64,000 nucleotides of DNA. It comes from Curvibacter sp. PD_MW3. Lineage in GTDB: Bacteria > Pseudomonadota > Gammaproteobacteria > Burkholderiales > Burkholderiaceae_C. Made by a program: the position numbers and the translations under genes. Below, in pieces: positions 48,982 to 57,791 of the stretch. Numbering within the stretch: position 1 is the stretch's first letter; each line of letters begins with the position of its first letter. Where the stretch lies: contig NSIV01000001.1 in assembly GCA_002633085.1 (NCBI GenBank), positions 620,001-684,000 on the forward strand. Reading direction: 5' to 3'. The notes under the pieces were generated by a model, which had not been told where the DNA came from, ran no database searches, and saw nothing but the letters and a program-made list of their open reading frames with translations.

Positions 48982-49745
48982 TGACCGCCACCACAGGAAA
49001 GCTCTACCTGGTACCGGCGCCGCTGGACTTCGGCTGTGCCACGCAAACGCCGCTGCCCGAGGTGCTGCCGCAAGGCACGCTGGCCGTAGCCGCCCGCTTG
49101 CAGCACTGGGTGTGCGAAAACGCCAAGAGCGCGCGCGCCTACCTCAAGCGTGTCAATGAGCGTCATCCCCTGCCCTGCCCCATTCAGGCGCTGCAGATCC
49201 AGGAACTCCCGCGCGAAGTGCACAAGAAAGGCGACCATGGCGGCACCTTCGATGCACGCCCGCTGCTGAGCGCCGCCCTGGCCGGCCACGACATCGGCCT
49301 GCTGAGCGAGGCCGGCATGCCGGCTGTGGCCGACCCGGGCTCTTCGGTAGTGCGTTGCGCGCACGACCTGGGCATTGAAGTTGTGCCGCTGGTCGGCCCG
49401 GTGTCCCTGCTGCTGGCCTTGGCAGCCAGTGGCCTGTCGGGCCAGAATTTCGCTTTTGTGGGTTACCTGCCGCAAGAGGCAGCCGCACGTGCGCAGCGCA
49501 TCAAGGAGCTTGAAGCGCTGGCCCTGAAAACAGGACAAACCCAGCTCTTTATCGAAACGCCTTATCGCAATGCCGCCCTGCTGGATGCGCTGCTCAGAAC
49601 ACTGCAGCCCACCACCCGGCTGGCCGTGAGTAGCGGCCTCACGCTGGCTGGCGCACACAACCGGAGCGACAGCGTCAAGCAATGGAAGCAGCAAGCGACT
49701 GCGCTCGACAACAACACACCAGCGGTGTTCTCAATCGGACGCTAA
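48981..49745 (+). CDS. RsmI-like SAM-dependent methyltransferase (tetrapyrrole methylase fold)
   Basis: A 254-aa protein related to RsmI, the 16S rRNA C1402 2'-O-methyltransferase: KLYLVPAPLDFGC, IGLLSEAGMPAVADPGSSVV (SAM loop), VPLVGPVSLLLALAASGLSG and FVGYLPQEAAARAQRIKELE, LFIETPYRNAALL. The N-terminal 50 residues diverge from true RsmI, and this paralogue is usually found beside yceF; its RNA or other substrate is not established here. It overlaps yceF by one base. Confidence 0.85.
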   Translation: MTATTGKLYLVPAPLDFGCATQTPLPEVLPQGTLAVAARLQHWVCENAKSARAYLKRVNERHPLPCPIQALQIQELPREVHKKGDHGGTFDARPLLSAALAGHDIGLLSEAGMPAVADPGSSVVRCAHDLGIEVVPLVGPVSLLLALAASGLSGQNFAFVGYLPQEAAARAQRIKELEALALKTGQTQLFIETPYRNAALLDALLRTLQPTTRLAVSSGLTLAGAHNRSDSVKQWKQQATALDNNTPAVFSIGR

Positions 49746-50083
49746 AGACGGCCTTGATTCTGGCAAGAACCTTGGGGCCTTTGCGCCCCTGATTGCGCCG
49801 ACATGGGGGTGCCATCTATACTTTTCCCCATGCGCTGCGCCACACCGTCCTCGATTGAACACCACATGGGTATACCGGCCCTTGTGGTGAAGGATGGCGC
49901 CCGTGCAAGTGGGTTGGTGCCGATGGACACCAGACAGTGTCCGCCCACCCTTGCACATTCCTGAGCCCGGCGATTCCTCCTTCGAACTTTTGCGCAACTC
50001 TCCAATCGCCGGGCCAAGCTTCAGCGCGACGACGTCCCTCACCTCAATCCGGTGACGGCGTCTTCTCCCGACAGGAGTTTTCA
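49746..50083 (+). promoter_or_regulatory. Structured leader region of the Rnk-like gene
   Basis: No gene is seen in these 338 nt. They contain a short hairpin after the methyltransferase (GGGGCCTTTGCGCCCC), GGACACCAGACAGTGTCC, and a perfect 10-bp pairing CCCGGCGATT (49966-49975) with AATCGCCGGG (50004-50013) around a 28-nt loop, 70 nt before the ATG. This suggests a long, folded 5' UTR or protein-binding site. Confidence 0.45.
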
Positions 50084-50512
50084 ATGGACAGGTTTTCCCC
50101 AGTCGAGCGCACGCTCACTCAGCTTGACCACGTACGTCTCAACAAGCTGACCTCACGCTCGCAAGCCGGCGACCCTTCGCGAACACCCACGCTGGAAACC
50201 ATGCAAGCGTTGCTTGACACCAGCGATCTGGTGGCGTCGCACGATGTGGCCCCGGATATCGTCACCATGTATTCCCAGGTGCTGCTGGTAGATCCGGGCA
50301 GCCAGACGCGGCAGACCCTGACCCTCTGCTACCCGGAAGATTCAGACCCTGCCGAGGGCTTCATCTCCGTGCTCTCCCCGCTGGGTGCGAGCCTGCTCGG
50401 ATTACGGGTTGGCGCCCTGGCTCGCTGGCAAACACCTCATGGCACAACTGGCATTGCTGAGGTTGCGGCCATTCTTTTCCAGCCGGAAGCCAGCGGCGAT
50501 TACACGACCTGA
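50084..50512 (+). CDS. GreA/GreB-C domain protein, Rnk-like
   Basis: A 142-aa protein. The last 100 residues match the GreA/GreB C-terminal fold as in Rnk, a regulator of nucleoside diphosphate kinase that binds RNA polymerase: DIVTMYSQVLLVDPGSQTRQ, LTLCYPEDSDPAEGFISVLSP and LGASLLGLRVGALARWQTP. The N-terminus is a short helical arm (LTQLDHVRLNKLTS) instead of a Gre coiled coil. AGGAG lies eight bases before the ATG. Convergent with sppA. Confidence 0.87.
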   Translation: MDRFSPVERTLTQLDHVRLNKLTSRSQAGDPSRTPTLETMQALLDTSDLVASHDVAPDIVTMYSQVLLVDPGSQTRQTLTLCYPEDSDPAEGFISVLSPLGASLLGLRVGALARWQTPHGTTGIAEVAAILFQPEASGDYTT

Positions 50513-50546
50513 CGCCTGGTCTCGCCCGGCGCCAGGGTCACATGAA

Positions 50547-51587
50547 TCAGTGGAACGAGGGCAGCGTGCGCAAGGCCTTGACGGCACCTTCACCGATGGC
50601 GGCACCGAAGCGCTTGACCAGGCGCTCGGCCACGTTGTCGCGCCGGGTGTAGTCGACCACCTCTTCGGCCTTCACCACCTCGCGCGCCACATAGTCGAGG
50701 TTGCCAAACTGGTCAGCCAGGCCGAGCTCAACGGCCTGCTGGCCACTCCAGAACAAGCCACTGAACATCTCCGGCGTCTCCTTCAGGCGCTTGCCGCGAC
50801 CTGCCTTGACCACGTCGATGAACTGCTGGTGAATCTGGTCCAGCATGGTTTGGGCAAAGAGGCGCTGCTTCTCGGTCTGCGGGCTGAAGGGGTCGAGGAA
50901 ACCCTTGTTCTCGCCGGCGGTCATGAGGCGGCGCTCAATGCCCAGCTTGTCCATCAGACCGGTAAAGCCGAAGCCGTCCATCAGCACGCCAATGCTGCCG
51001 ACGATGCTGGCCTTGTCGACATAGATCTTGTCGGCCGAGACAGCGATGTAATAGGCCGCCGACGCGGCGGCTTCTTCCACCACGGCGTAGACCGGTTTGT
51101 TGTGTTTGGCCTTCAGGCGGCGAATCTCGTCGTTGATGATGCCGGCCTGAACCGGGCTGCCGCCGGGCGAGTTGATCAGCAACACAATCGCCTGGGAACC
51201 ATGGTCCTCGAAGGCGCTGCGGATGGACGACACCACCAGCTCGGCGCTGGCCTCGGTGCCCGAGGCGATCTCGCCCTTGATCTCCACCAGCGCCGTGTGC
51301 GGTGTGATGGTGCTTTTGGACGAGCCCCCCAGGCCGAAGCCGATGCCGACCAGAAGGACAATGAACACCAGCCAGCTGATGCGCGTGATCAAGCGGAAAC
51401 GGCGCGCCGCGCGCTGCTCTTCCAAGGCGGCAAAAGCCAGCTTTTCAAGCACACTGCGCTCCCAGCCCGGCACATCGGTTGCAGCATCTTTCGCTCCGTT
51501 TTTGATAGCGCTCTGCGCATGATCGACAGGGGCTTGCGGGCTATTTGGCATGTTATCTTGGGTATCAGGAGGGCTGGAATCGTTCAT
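50547..51587 (-). CDS. sppA: Signal peptide peptidase SppA, 36K type
   Basis: Membrane-bound serine protease that degrades cleaved signal peptides. The 346-aa protein has a hydrophilic N-terminus, one membrane helix (WLVFIVLLVGIGFGLGG, about 72-90), the SppA core with LLINSPGGSPVQAGIINDEI, catalytic Ser in EEAAASAAYYIAVSADKIYV, and VGSIGVLMDGFGFTGLMDKL with catalytic Lys further on. Residues 13-30 are encoded antisense to a GCTAT-type repeat. The start at 51587 lies 1 nt from the Rieske gene stop; longer openings overlap that gene. Confidence 0.93.
   Translation of the reverse strand: MNDSSPPDTQDNMPNSPQAPVDHAQSAIKNGAKDAATDVPGWERSVLEKLAFAALEEQRAARRFRLITRISWLVFIVLLVGIGFGLGGSSKSTITPHTALVEIKGEIASGTEASAELVVSSIRSAFEDHGSQAIVLLINSPGGSPVQAGIINDEIRRLKAKHNKPVYAVVEEAAASAAYYIAVSADKIYVDKASIVGSIGVLMDGFGFTGLMDKLGIERRLMTAGENKGFLDPFSPQTEKQRLFAQTMLDQIHQQFIDVVKAGRGKRLKETPEMFSGLFWSGQQAVELGLADQFGNLDYVAREVVKAEEVVDYTRRDNVAERLVKRFGAAIGEGAVKALRTLPSFH
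51500..51550 (+). repeat. GCTAT-type dispersed repeat, copy 6 (inside sppA)
   Basis: Right half only: TTTTTGATAGCGCTCTGCGC, then TGATCGACAGGGGCT and GGGCTATTTGGC. These blocks match the longer right flank of the family as seen in the copies at 57692 and 61798. It lies in the N-terminal, probably unstructured part of sppA. Confidence 0.5.
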
Positions 51588-51588
51588 A

Positions 51589-51960
51589 TCAGAACTCGAC
51601 AGGTTGCAGGTTGTAGGCAGTATGCCAGTGCACCACACCGTCATGTTCGGTGAGGGGAATTTTGGCCAGACCGCCGCGGCAAGGGCCACCGCGGCAGGCG
51701 CCGGTATCGGGCGCATAGACCGCACCGTGCGTGGCGCACATCAGCCAGCGGCCGGTCGGATCGAAAAAATGGTTGGGCTGGTAGTCCATTTCCATCGCCA
51801 CGTGGGTGCAGCGATTCACATAGGCGTGCACCTGCCCTTCGAAGCGGATGGCAAAGGCGCGACAGGTCTGCCCGTGGTAGACCACATCAAAGGGCACCGC
51901 CAAGCCGCCGTCTTGCAGCTCGTCGGCATTGCACAGGGGAATCAGGACTTCGTCGCTCAT
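51589..51960 (-). CDS. Rieske [2Fe-2S] domain protein
   Basis: A 123-aa soluble single-domain ferredoxin-like Rieske protein. Cluster ligands: Cys-x-His in RCTHVAMEMDYQP and Cys-x2-His in LMCATHGAVYAPDTGACRGG; the first motif has Thr where Pro is usual. It is sandwiched between a HAD phosphatase gene and sppA on the minus strand with gaps of 17 and 1 nt. Partner oxidoreductase not evident. ATG at 51960 is preferred to a TTG at 51972. Confidence 0.9.
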   Translation of the reverse strand: MSDEVLIPLCNADELQDGGLAVPFDVVYHGQTCRAFAIRFEGQVHAYVNRCTHVAMEMDYQPNHFFDPTGRWLMCATHGAVYAPDTGACRGGPCRGGLAKIPLTEHDGVVHWHTAYNLQPVEF

Positions 51961-51977
51961 GGTCTCGTGCAAGGCCC

Positions 51978-52667
51978 TCAGCCGTTCTGCAACAGCCAGT
52001 CGTGCAGGTCGCGCACCGAATGCGCCACGTGGCGCGGCTGCAGCACTTGAAAGGCCTCAGGCTCGTGGGCACCGTAGCTCACGCCCACGCTGGCACAGCC
52101 GGCGTTGAGCGCCATCTGCAGGTCGTGCGTGGTGTCGCCGATCATCAACGTGCGCGCCGGCTCGACGCCGAACTCGCGCATCAGTTCCTGCAGCATGCGC
52201 GGATGCGGCTTGCCGGCGGTCTCGTCGGCAGTGCGTGAACCGTTGAACATGCCCTTGAGCTCCACCGTCTGCAGCACTTCGTCCAGGCCGCGCCGGCTTT
52301 TGCCCGTGGCCACCGCCAGCCAGTGGTGCCGCGCCTTGAGATCCTCCAGCATGGCCAACACACCGCCGAACAAGCTGATGTCGTTCTGGTGCGCCATATA
52401 GTGGTGACGGTAGCGCGCGCCCAGCTCCGGGTACTTGTCGGCTGGTACGTCCGGCGCGGCATGCGCCAGCGCCTGCATCAGCGCCATGCCGATCACATAG
52501 GAAGCCTGCTCGTCGCTGGGCACGGTGCCGCCCACATCGCGCACCGCCAGCTGGATGCAGCGCGTGATGATGGCGGTGGAGTCGAACAGCGTGCCATCCC
52601 AATCGAAGGCAATCAGATCAAATTGACGGGGACGGAAAGCCATACGTTCAGGGGCAGAGTCAGGCAT
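51978..52667 (-). CDS. HAD-superfamily hydrolase (phosphoglycolate phosphatase-like)
   Basis: A 229-aa HAD-IA hydrolase: nucleophile motif FDWDGTLFDST (Asp22, Asp24), motif II in LAVATGKSRRGLD, and motif III/IV LMIGDTTHDLQMALNAG. The alpha-helical cap lies between motifs I and II. Similar to Gph, but the substrate cannot be read from sequence. ATG at 52667 overlaps the rluC end by 8 nt; ATG at 52643 is an alternative. No clear ribosome binding site. Confidence 0.9.
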   Translation of the reverse strand: MPDSAPERMAFRPRQFDLIAFDWDGTLFDSTAIITRCIQLAVRDVGGTVPSDEQASYVIGMALMQALAHAAPDVPADKYPELGARYRHHYMAHQNDISLFGGVLAMLEDLKARHHWLAVATGKSRRGLDEVLQTVELKGMFNGSRTADETAGKPHPRMLQELMREFGVEPARTLMIGDTTHDLQMALNAGCASVGVSYGAHEPEAFQVLQPRHVAHSVRDLHDWLLQNG

Positions 52668-53700
52668 GGGAAGACATGGCATGCACCACAAATTGATCCA
52701 GTTCGCTCGGCAAGGGGGCCAGCAGCTCGATGCGCTCACCGCTGACCGGATGGCTGAACTGTAACCGCCACGCATGCAAAAACATCCGTTTGAGCGCCGG
52801 GCCGACCGCTGGTTTTTGCAACGCTTTGTTCAGCTCGAAGTCACCGTACTTGTCGTCCCCGACGATCGGCAGCCCCTCGGAAGCCAGGTGCACGCGGATC
52901 TGGTGCGTGCGACCGGTCTTGATGGTGACCTCCAGCAACGAATACCCCTGGGCCGCAGGCCCGGCCTGGACCGGCGAGCGCTCCCGTACCTTGACCAGCG
53001 TGACCGACTTCATGCCGTCCGGGTCGTCCTTGGCCACCACCTTGACGCGCCGCTCGCCGTCAGCCAGCAGGTACTTGTGCAGCGGCTTGTCCAATACCTT
53101 CTTGTTGGCCGGCCACTGCCCGGCCACCAGTGCCAGGTAGGTCTTGCCGGTCTCGCGTTCGCGAAACTGGTCCTGCAAGGCCTTGAGGGCGCTGCGCTTC
53201 TTGGCCACCAGCAGGATGCCGCTGGTCTCGCGGTCCAGCCGGTGCACAAGTTCCAGAAACTTGGCCTGCGGCCGCGCCATGCGCAGCTGCTCGATGACGC
53301 CAAAACTCACGCCCGAGCCGCCATGCACCGCCACGCCGGCCGGCTTGTCGATGGCCAGTACGGCCTCGTCTTCGAACAGCACGGGGAACTCACGCGCCGG
53401 CGCGCCGCGCGCCACGATGCCGGCCATGGCCTCGGCCTTTTCCGTCGCCCGCTCCGACAGCCGCACCGGCGGCACGCGCACCACATCACCGACCTCAACC
53501 CGCGTATCGGCTGCAGCGCGACCTTTGTTAACCCTCACTTCACCGCTGCGGATAATGCGGTAGACGTGGGTTTTCGGCACGCCCTTGAGCTGGCGCAGCA
53601 GGAAGTTGTCCAAGCGCTGGCCGGCCGATTCTTCGTCGACTTCCACTGATTTGACCTGGGGAGCGCTGGCGGGCAATTTGCCCCCTATAATGTGTTTCAC
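52660..53700 (-). CDS. rluC: 23S rRNA pseudouridine synthase RluC-type
   Basis: Makes pseudouridine at 23S positions 955/2504/2580 in E. coli RluC. The 346-aa protein has an N-terminal S4 RNA-binding domain (QRLDNFLLRQLKGVPKTHVY, GEVRVNKGRAAADTRV) and the RluA-type catalytic domain with LVHRLDRETSGILLVAKK (Asp156) and RTHQIRVHLASEGLPIVGD. The start is GTG at 53700. It is divergent from rne, the conserved rluC/rne arrangement. Confidence 0.95.
   Translation of the reverse strand: MKHIIGGKLPASAPQVKSVEVDEESAGQRLDNFLLRQLKGVPKTHVYRIIRSGEVRVNKGRAAADTRVEVGDVVRVPPVRLSERATEKAEAMAGIVARGAPAREFPVLFEDEAVLAIDKPAGVAVHGGSGVSFGVIEQLRMARPQAKFLELVHRLDRETSGILLVAKKRSALKALQDQFRERETGKTYLALVAGQWPANKKVLDKPLHKYLLADGERRVKVVAKDDPDGMKSVTLVKVRERSPVQAGPAAQGYSLLEVTIKTGRTHQIRVHLASEGLPIVGDDKYGDFELNKALQKPAVGPALKRMFLHAWRLQFSHPVSGERIELLAPLPSELDQFVVHAMSSHA
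53686..53691 (+). promoter_or_regulatory. Candidate rne -10 box
   Basis: A perfect TATAAT directed towards rne, inside the first codons of divergent rluC. A good -35 at 17 nt is not seen, so it is a weak candidate. If used, the rne leader would be about 500 nt. Confidence 0.35.
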
Positions 53701-54197
53701 TAGCGACGCGCTGTAAGTGGTTGATTTGTCTGGAGTTTAGTCCACATGACGCCACCAGCCTCGTTGGAAGGTCGATGTCACCGCCCGTTTTGTATGCAGA
53801 CCGCAAGCCAGTTGTTTGCCGTGGCCAGTAAAACGGGAGGCGTAACCGACGCACTGAAACACTGATACGGAATACCCAAGTCTGCCAGCGAGAAGCTGGC
53901 AGACGGATCAAAGCGAAATGTTTGTGTTGATGAGTCTGATCCTCACCTGCCTGCAGCGCTGCTTCGCGCTGTTTGATGGCATGGATCGGCCATCGGTGCC
54001 CGCCACGCGGGCACAAAGAGCTGCCAACCCGGTGGCCACTCCACAATCGCTACCCCTCGCCCCCATCCACGCGCCTACACTGCGGCTCACTATTTGAGCC
54101 TGCGGTTCTCCGGCAATTCCTTTCGTTTCAAGGCGTCAGTTCAGGCATCGTTTGCCCGCTATGGGCATGTACGAACTGAAAAGAAGGAAAGCAAGCC
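53701..54197 (+). promoter_or_regulatory. Long structured rne leader
   Basis: These 497 nt contain no supported gene. They hold three clear hairpins: GTCTGCCAGC/GCTGGCAGAC (53880-53904, 10 bp), CAGCGC/GCGCTG near 53953, and GTGCCCGC/GCGGGCAC (53996-54014, 8 bp). In E. coli a long folded rne 5' UTR mediates autoregulation by RNase E; the same is inferred here. GAAGGAAAGC just before 54198 is the ribosome binding site. Confidence 0.6.
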
Positions 54198-57065
54198 ATG
54201 AAACGCATGCTGATCAACGCCACGCAGACGGAAGAGCGCCGCCTGGCGATTGTGGATGGGCAGAAACTGCTCGACTACGAAATCGAAATTGAAGGGCGCG
54301 AACAGCGCAAGGGCAATATCTACAAGGCCGTCGTCACGCGCGTCGAACCTTCGCTGGAAGCCTGCTTCGTCGACTACGGCGAAGACCGTCACGGCTTCCT
54401 GCCGTTCAAGGAAATCTCCAAACAGTATTTCCAGCAAGGTGTCTCGGTCAGCCAGGCCCGCATCCAGGACGCCATCAAGGAAGGCCAGGAACTGCTGGTG
54501 CAGGTCGAGAAGGAAGAACGTGGCAACAAGGGCGCTGCCCTGACCACCTTCATCTCGCTGGCCGGCCGCTACGTGGTGCTGATGCCCAACAACCCGCGCG
54601 GCGGTGGCGTCTCGCGCCGCATCGAGGGTGACGACCGCGCCGAACTGAAGGAAGCGCTCGACCAGCTCGAGTACCCCAATGGAATGAGCATCATCGCGCG
54701 CACCGCCGGCATCGGCCGCAGCGCGCCCGAACTGCAGTGGGACCTGAACTACCTGCTCAAGCTGTGGAACGCCATCGACGGTGCCACCAAGGGCGCCAAG
54801 GGTGCCTTCCTGATCTATCAGGAATCGAGCCTGGTGATCCGCGCCATCCGCGACTACTTCAACAACGACATCGGCGACATCCTGATCGACACCGACGACG
54901 TGTACGACCAGGCGCAGCAGTTCATGGCGCACGTCATGCCCGAGCATGCCGCCCGCGTGAAACGCTACCGTGACGACGCGCCGCTGTTCTCGCGCTTCCA
55001 GATTGAGCACCAGATCGAGTCGGCCTACGCCCGCACCGTGACGCTGCCGTCCGGCGGCGCCATCGTGATCGACCACACCGAAGCACTGGTCTCGGTGGAC
55101 GTGAACTCGGCGCGCGCCATCAAGGGTGGCGACATCGAGGAAACCGCCACCCGTACCAACCTGGAAGCCGCTGACGAAGTGGCGCGCCAGATGCGCCTGC
55201 GCGACCTGGGTGGCCTGATCGTGATCGACTTCATCGACATGGAAGAGTCGAAGAACCGCCGCGAAGTGGAAAACCGCCTGCGCGATGCGCTGCGCCAGGA
55301 CCGCGCCCGCGTGCAGTTCGGCACCATCAGCAAGTTCGGCCTGATGGAGATGAGCCGCCAGCGCCTGCGCCCGGCCCTCTCCGAAGGTGCCTCCATCCCC
55401 TGCCCGCGTTGCGGCGGCTCTGGCCACATCCGCGACACTGAAAGCTCGGCGCTGCAGATCCTGCGCATCATCCAGGAAGAGGCGCAGAAGGACAACACCG
55501 CCTCGGTGCTGTGCCAGGTGCCGGTGGATGTCGCCTCCTTCCTGCTCAACGAGAAGCGCACCGAGATCGCCAAGATCGAGCTCAAGCAGCGCATCAACGT
55601 GCTGATGGTGCCCAACAAGTCGCTGGAGACACCGAACTACAAGCTCGAACGACTCAAGCACGACGACCCGCGCCTGGACAACATCGAAGCCAGCTACAAG
55701 ATGGCCGAGGAAGTGGAAGACCCGACCGCGGTGACGCGTCGCTCGCAAGAGCCGACCAACAAGCAGACCCCGGTCATCAAGGGCGTGCTGCCCGATGCGC
55801 CGGCACCGATCGTGGCGCCGAAGCCTGTCGTTCAACCCCAGGCCGCCAAGCCGACCCATGCAGCCAAACCTGCCGCTGCAGCGGCCAGCACGGGCTTCTT
55901 CGGCTGGCTCAAGAACCTGTTCGGTACGGCACCGGCAGCCGAGCCCGTCAAGACGGGCGACAAGAAAGACGAACGCCGCGAAGGTCGCGGCGGCCGTGGC
56001 GGTGAAGGCCGTGGTCGTGGCGAAGGCCGTGGCGGAGAAGGTCGTAACGAGGGCCGCCCGGAAGGACGCGGCGAAGGCCGTGGACGCGGCGGTCGTGGCG
56101 GTCGTGGCGGTCGTGATGGCGAAGGCCGCGGTCGCGGCGAACGCCAGGGCCAGCGCGGTGAGACCGACAACAAGGCCATGACGGCCGAGTCGGCAGCCCA
56201 GGGCAACGAAGCCGCCAAGACCGAGCAACGCCAGGAACGCGCACCGCGCAACGGCGAGCAGCGTGGTCGCGGTGACCGTGCTGAACGTGGCGAAGGCCGC
56301 GCCGAACAGGGTGAACGCGGTGAGCGCACGGAACAGCGCGCGCCTCGTGGTGAACGCGCCGAGCGCGGTGAAAACCGTGGTGAAGGTCGAGGCGAGCGTG
56401 GCGAGGGTCGCGGCGGACGCCGCGGTGAGCGCCCACCACGTCAGGACGACACCCGTCAGCAACCGGTCGAGGAAGTTCGCCTGAACGGTGAGGGCGCAGC
56501 CACTGCACCAGCAGCGGCCCCAAACCAGCCCGCGATGGAAAACCAGGTTGTCGTTGACGTGGCGCAACAAGCTGCTGCCGAGATCGCAGCACCGGCTGAA
56601 GGCGAAGGCGGCAACGGCCAACGTGAGCGCCGCTCGCGTGACCGTTATGGCCGCGACCGCCAACGTGGCGAGCGCGGTGAGCGTCAGGAACGCGCCCCGC
56701 AAGAAGCCGCCTCGGTGGAAACGCCGGCAGCGGCACCGGCTACAGCCCCCGTGGCTGAAACCCGAGCCCAAGCACCTGCCGCAGCGCCGGCCGCCCGTAG
56801 CCTGCCACGTGTCCAGACCTACGCCCTGCCCCTGACCGAGCTGAACCAGATCGCCGATACCGCCGGTCTGCAGTGGGTCAACTCCGATGCAGACAAGGTG
56901 GCAGCCGTGCAGGCCGCCATCGCCGCAGAACCGAAACCGGTGCATGTGCCGCGCGAGCGTCCGGCACCGGTGGTGATCAACGAGGGTCCGCTGATCCTGG
57001 TTGAAACCCGCAAGGATCTGCGCGACCTGAATCTGCCGTTTGAGCAGCAGTCTGTTCAAAGCTGA
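54198..57065 (+). CDS. rne: Ribonuclease E
   Basis: Essential endoribonuclease and degradosome scaffold. The 955-aa protein has the N-terminal catalytic part: S1 domain ([35 protein letters not shown]), 5'-sensor, the DNase-I-like active site with Asp in [12 protein letters not shown] and [11 protein letters not shown], and the Zn-link [12 protein letters not shown] that joins dimers. From about residue 530 the protein is disordered, with Arg/Gly/Glu-rich repeats at about 584-657 and 686-751, and ends with a conserved-looking tail ([20 protein letters not shown]). The C-terminal tail differs from the enterobacterial degradosome scaffold. Confidence 0.96.
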   Translation: MKRMLINATQTEERRLAIVDGQKLLDYEIEIEGREQRKGNIYKAVVTRVEPSLEACFVDYGEDRHGFLPFKEISKQYFQQGVSVSQARIQDAIKEGQELLVQVEKEERGNKGAALTTFISLAGRYVVLMPNNPRGGGVSRRIEGDDRAELKEALDQLEYPNGMSIIARTAGIGRSAPELQWDLNYLLKLWNAIDGATKGAKGAFLIYQESSLVIRAIRDYFNNDIGDILIDTDDVYDQAQQFMAHVMPEHAARVKRYRDDAPLFSRFQIEHQIESAYARTVTLPSGGAIVIDHTEALVSVDVNSARAIKGGDIEETATRTNLEAADEVARQMRLRDLGGLIVIDFIDMEESKNRREVENRLRDALRQDRARVQFGTISKFGLMEMSRQRLRPALSEGASIPCPRCGGSGHIRDTESSALQILRIIQEEAQKDNTASVLCQVPVDVASFLLNEKRTEIAKIELKQRINVLMVPNKSLETPNYKLERLKHDDPRLDNIEASYKMAEEVEDPTAVTRRSQEPTNKQTPVIKGVLPDAPAPIVAPKPVVQPQAAKPTHAAKPAAAAASTGFFGWLKNLFGTAPAAEPVKTGDKKDERREGRGGRGGEGRGRGEGRGGEGRNEGRPEGRGEGRGRGGRGGRGGRDGEGRGRGERQGQRGETDNKAMTAESAAQGNEAAKTEQRQERAPRNGEQRGRGDRAERGEGRAEQGERGERTEQRAPRGERAERGENRGEGRGERGEGRGGRRGERPPRQDDTRQQPVEEVRLNGEGAATAPAAAPNQPAMENQVVVDVAQQAAAEIAAPAEGEGGNGQRERRSRDRYGRDRQRGERGERQERAPQEAASVETPAAAPATAPVAETRAQAPAAAPAARSLPRVQTYALPLTELNQIADTAGLQWVNSDADKVAAVQAAIAAEPKPVHVPRERPAPVVINEGPLILVETRKDLRDLNLPFEQQSVQS

Positions 57066-57084
57066 GCTTCAGCTTGACTGACTG

Positions 57085-57111
57085 AAAAGGGCGCCTGTGG
57101 GTGCCCTTTTT
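57085..57111 (+). terminator. Intrinsic terminator after rne
   Basis: A 10-bp stem with one G-U pair (AAAGGGCGCC with GGTGCCCTTT), TGTG loop and a TTTTT run, 20 nt after the rne stop. Confidence 0.88.
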
Positions 57112-57140
57112 CGTTTGAGAAAGTCTTTTGCTGTGCAATG

Positions 57141-57655
57141 GTGTCGGGATGTGCGCCCGACAGCGCAGTAACTTTCTCTTGCTTGCCCAAGAGAAATTCA
57201 CCAAAGAGAAAGGCAGCCGAAGTCAGGGCCGCTGCGCGGTACCTTGCGCTGCTCACATCGGGCGGGGTCGGGCTAAACTCGCTGCGCTCAAACAACGCCC
57301 GCCCTGATCCGCCCGCTGCTGCGCTGCTCAGCCCTGCCACACGGCATTGGAGTCCCAACAGCCAAGACAGAACAGCCAACAAGGACGCGCCATGGCGCGT
57401 CCTTGTTTCTTTGGTATCGGGTACCCGACTCCCCCGCCGTTATGAGGAGGCGAGTAGCGCAGGGGCAAGCGGAATAAGAGCCGTGCATGTCTGAGCCCAC
57501 AGGGCGAGTTTGCGCGGCTCCCGCTTGACCCGAGCAACGCAGCGTGCCCGTAGCGTCAGCGAAGGGCCGACGAATCCGGCTCGCCTTTTCTTTGGTGACT
57601 TTCTTTTGGCGAAGCAAAAGAAAGTTACTGCGCTGTCGGGCGCACATCCCGACAC
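57141..57655. mobile_element. 515-bp MITE-like inverted-repeat element (non-coding)
   Basis: Left arm 57141-57214 and right arm 57583-57655 are inverted copies; the outer 37 bases are identical (starting GTGTCGGGATGTGCGCCCGA) and the remainder differs at a few sites. Each arm has nested hairpins such as CTTTCTTTTG with CAAAAGAAAG. The interior holds a 30-bp perfect palindrome (57378-57407) and no convincing gene or transposase. It lies between the rne terminator and the GGDEF gene. No target-site duplication is evident. Whether it moves is unknown. Confidence 0.7.
57378..57407. repeat. 30-bp perfect palindrome within the element
   Basis: Centred at 57392/57393 (core GACGCGCCATGGCGCGTC), flanked on the plus strand by TTTCTTT. 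In RNA it would form a 13-bp or longer stem followed by U-rich sequence, like a terminator. Confidence 0.75.
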
Positions 57656-57691
57656 GCCAACCCGGTCAGACACTCAGACAAAACACCAAAC

Positions 57692-57742
57692 GCTATAAAT
57701 TCAGTAGCTACCCACGCAATAATCACAAGGCAAGAGCCACAA
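57692..57742 (+). repeat. GCTAT-type dispersed repeat, copy 7
   Basis: GCTATAAATTCAGTAGC, then TACCCACGCAATAATCACAA, then GGCAAGAGCCAC: the family core plus a degenerate long right flank. It lies just outside the 515-bp element and just before the terminator of the GGDEF gene. Confidence 0.65.
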
Positions 57743-57768
57743 AAAAAGCCCGCAAGAAGCGGGCTTTT
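57741..57768 (-). terminator. Intrinsic terminator after the GGDEF-like gene
   Basis: A perfect 10-bp stem (AAAAGCCCGC with GCGGGCTTTT), AAGAA loop, and seven T on the minus strand, 23 nt after the stop at 57792. Confidence 0.88.
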
Positions 57769-57791
57769 CCATACAGCACTTGGTCAGTCGC

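Noticed and set aside
54159..57059. A 966-residue open frame antisense to rne
   Set aside because: It has Ala/Thr/Phe-rich low-complexity content and lies exactly opposite the well-supported rne gene; GC-rich codon bias creates such frames. No start site or domain is evident.
57288..57647. Short open frames (up to about 119 aa) crossing the 515-bp inverted-repeat element
   Set aside because: They run through the inverted repeats and palindrome, have unusual Cys/Arg/Ser-rich composition and appear on both strands equally. They are best explained as by-products of the repeat.
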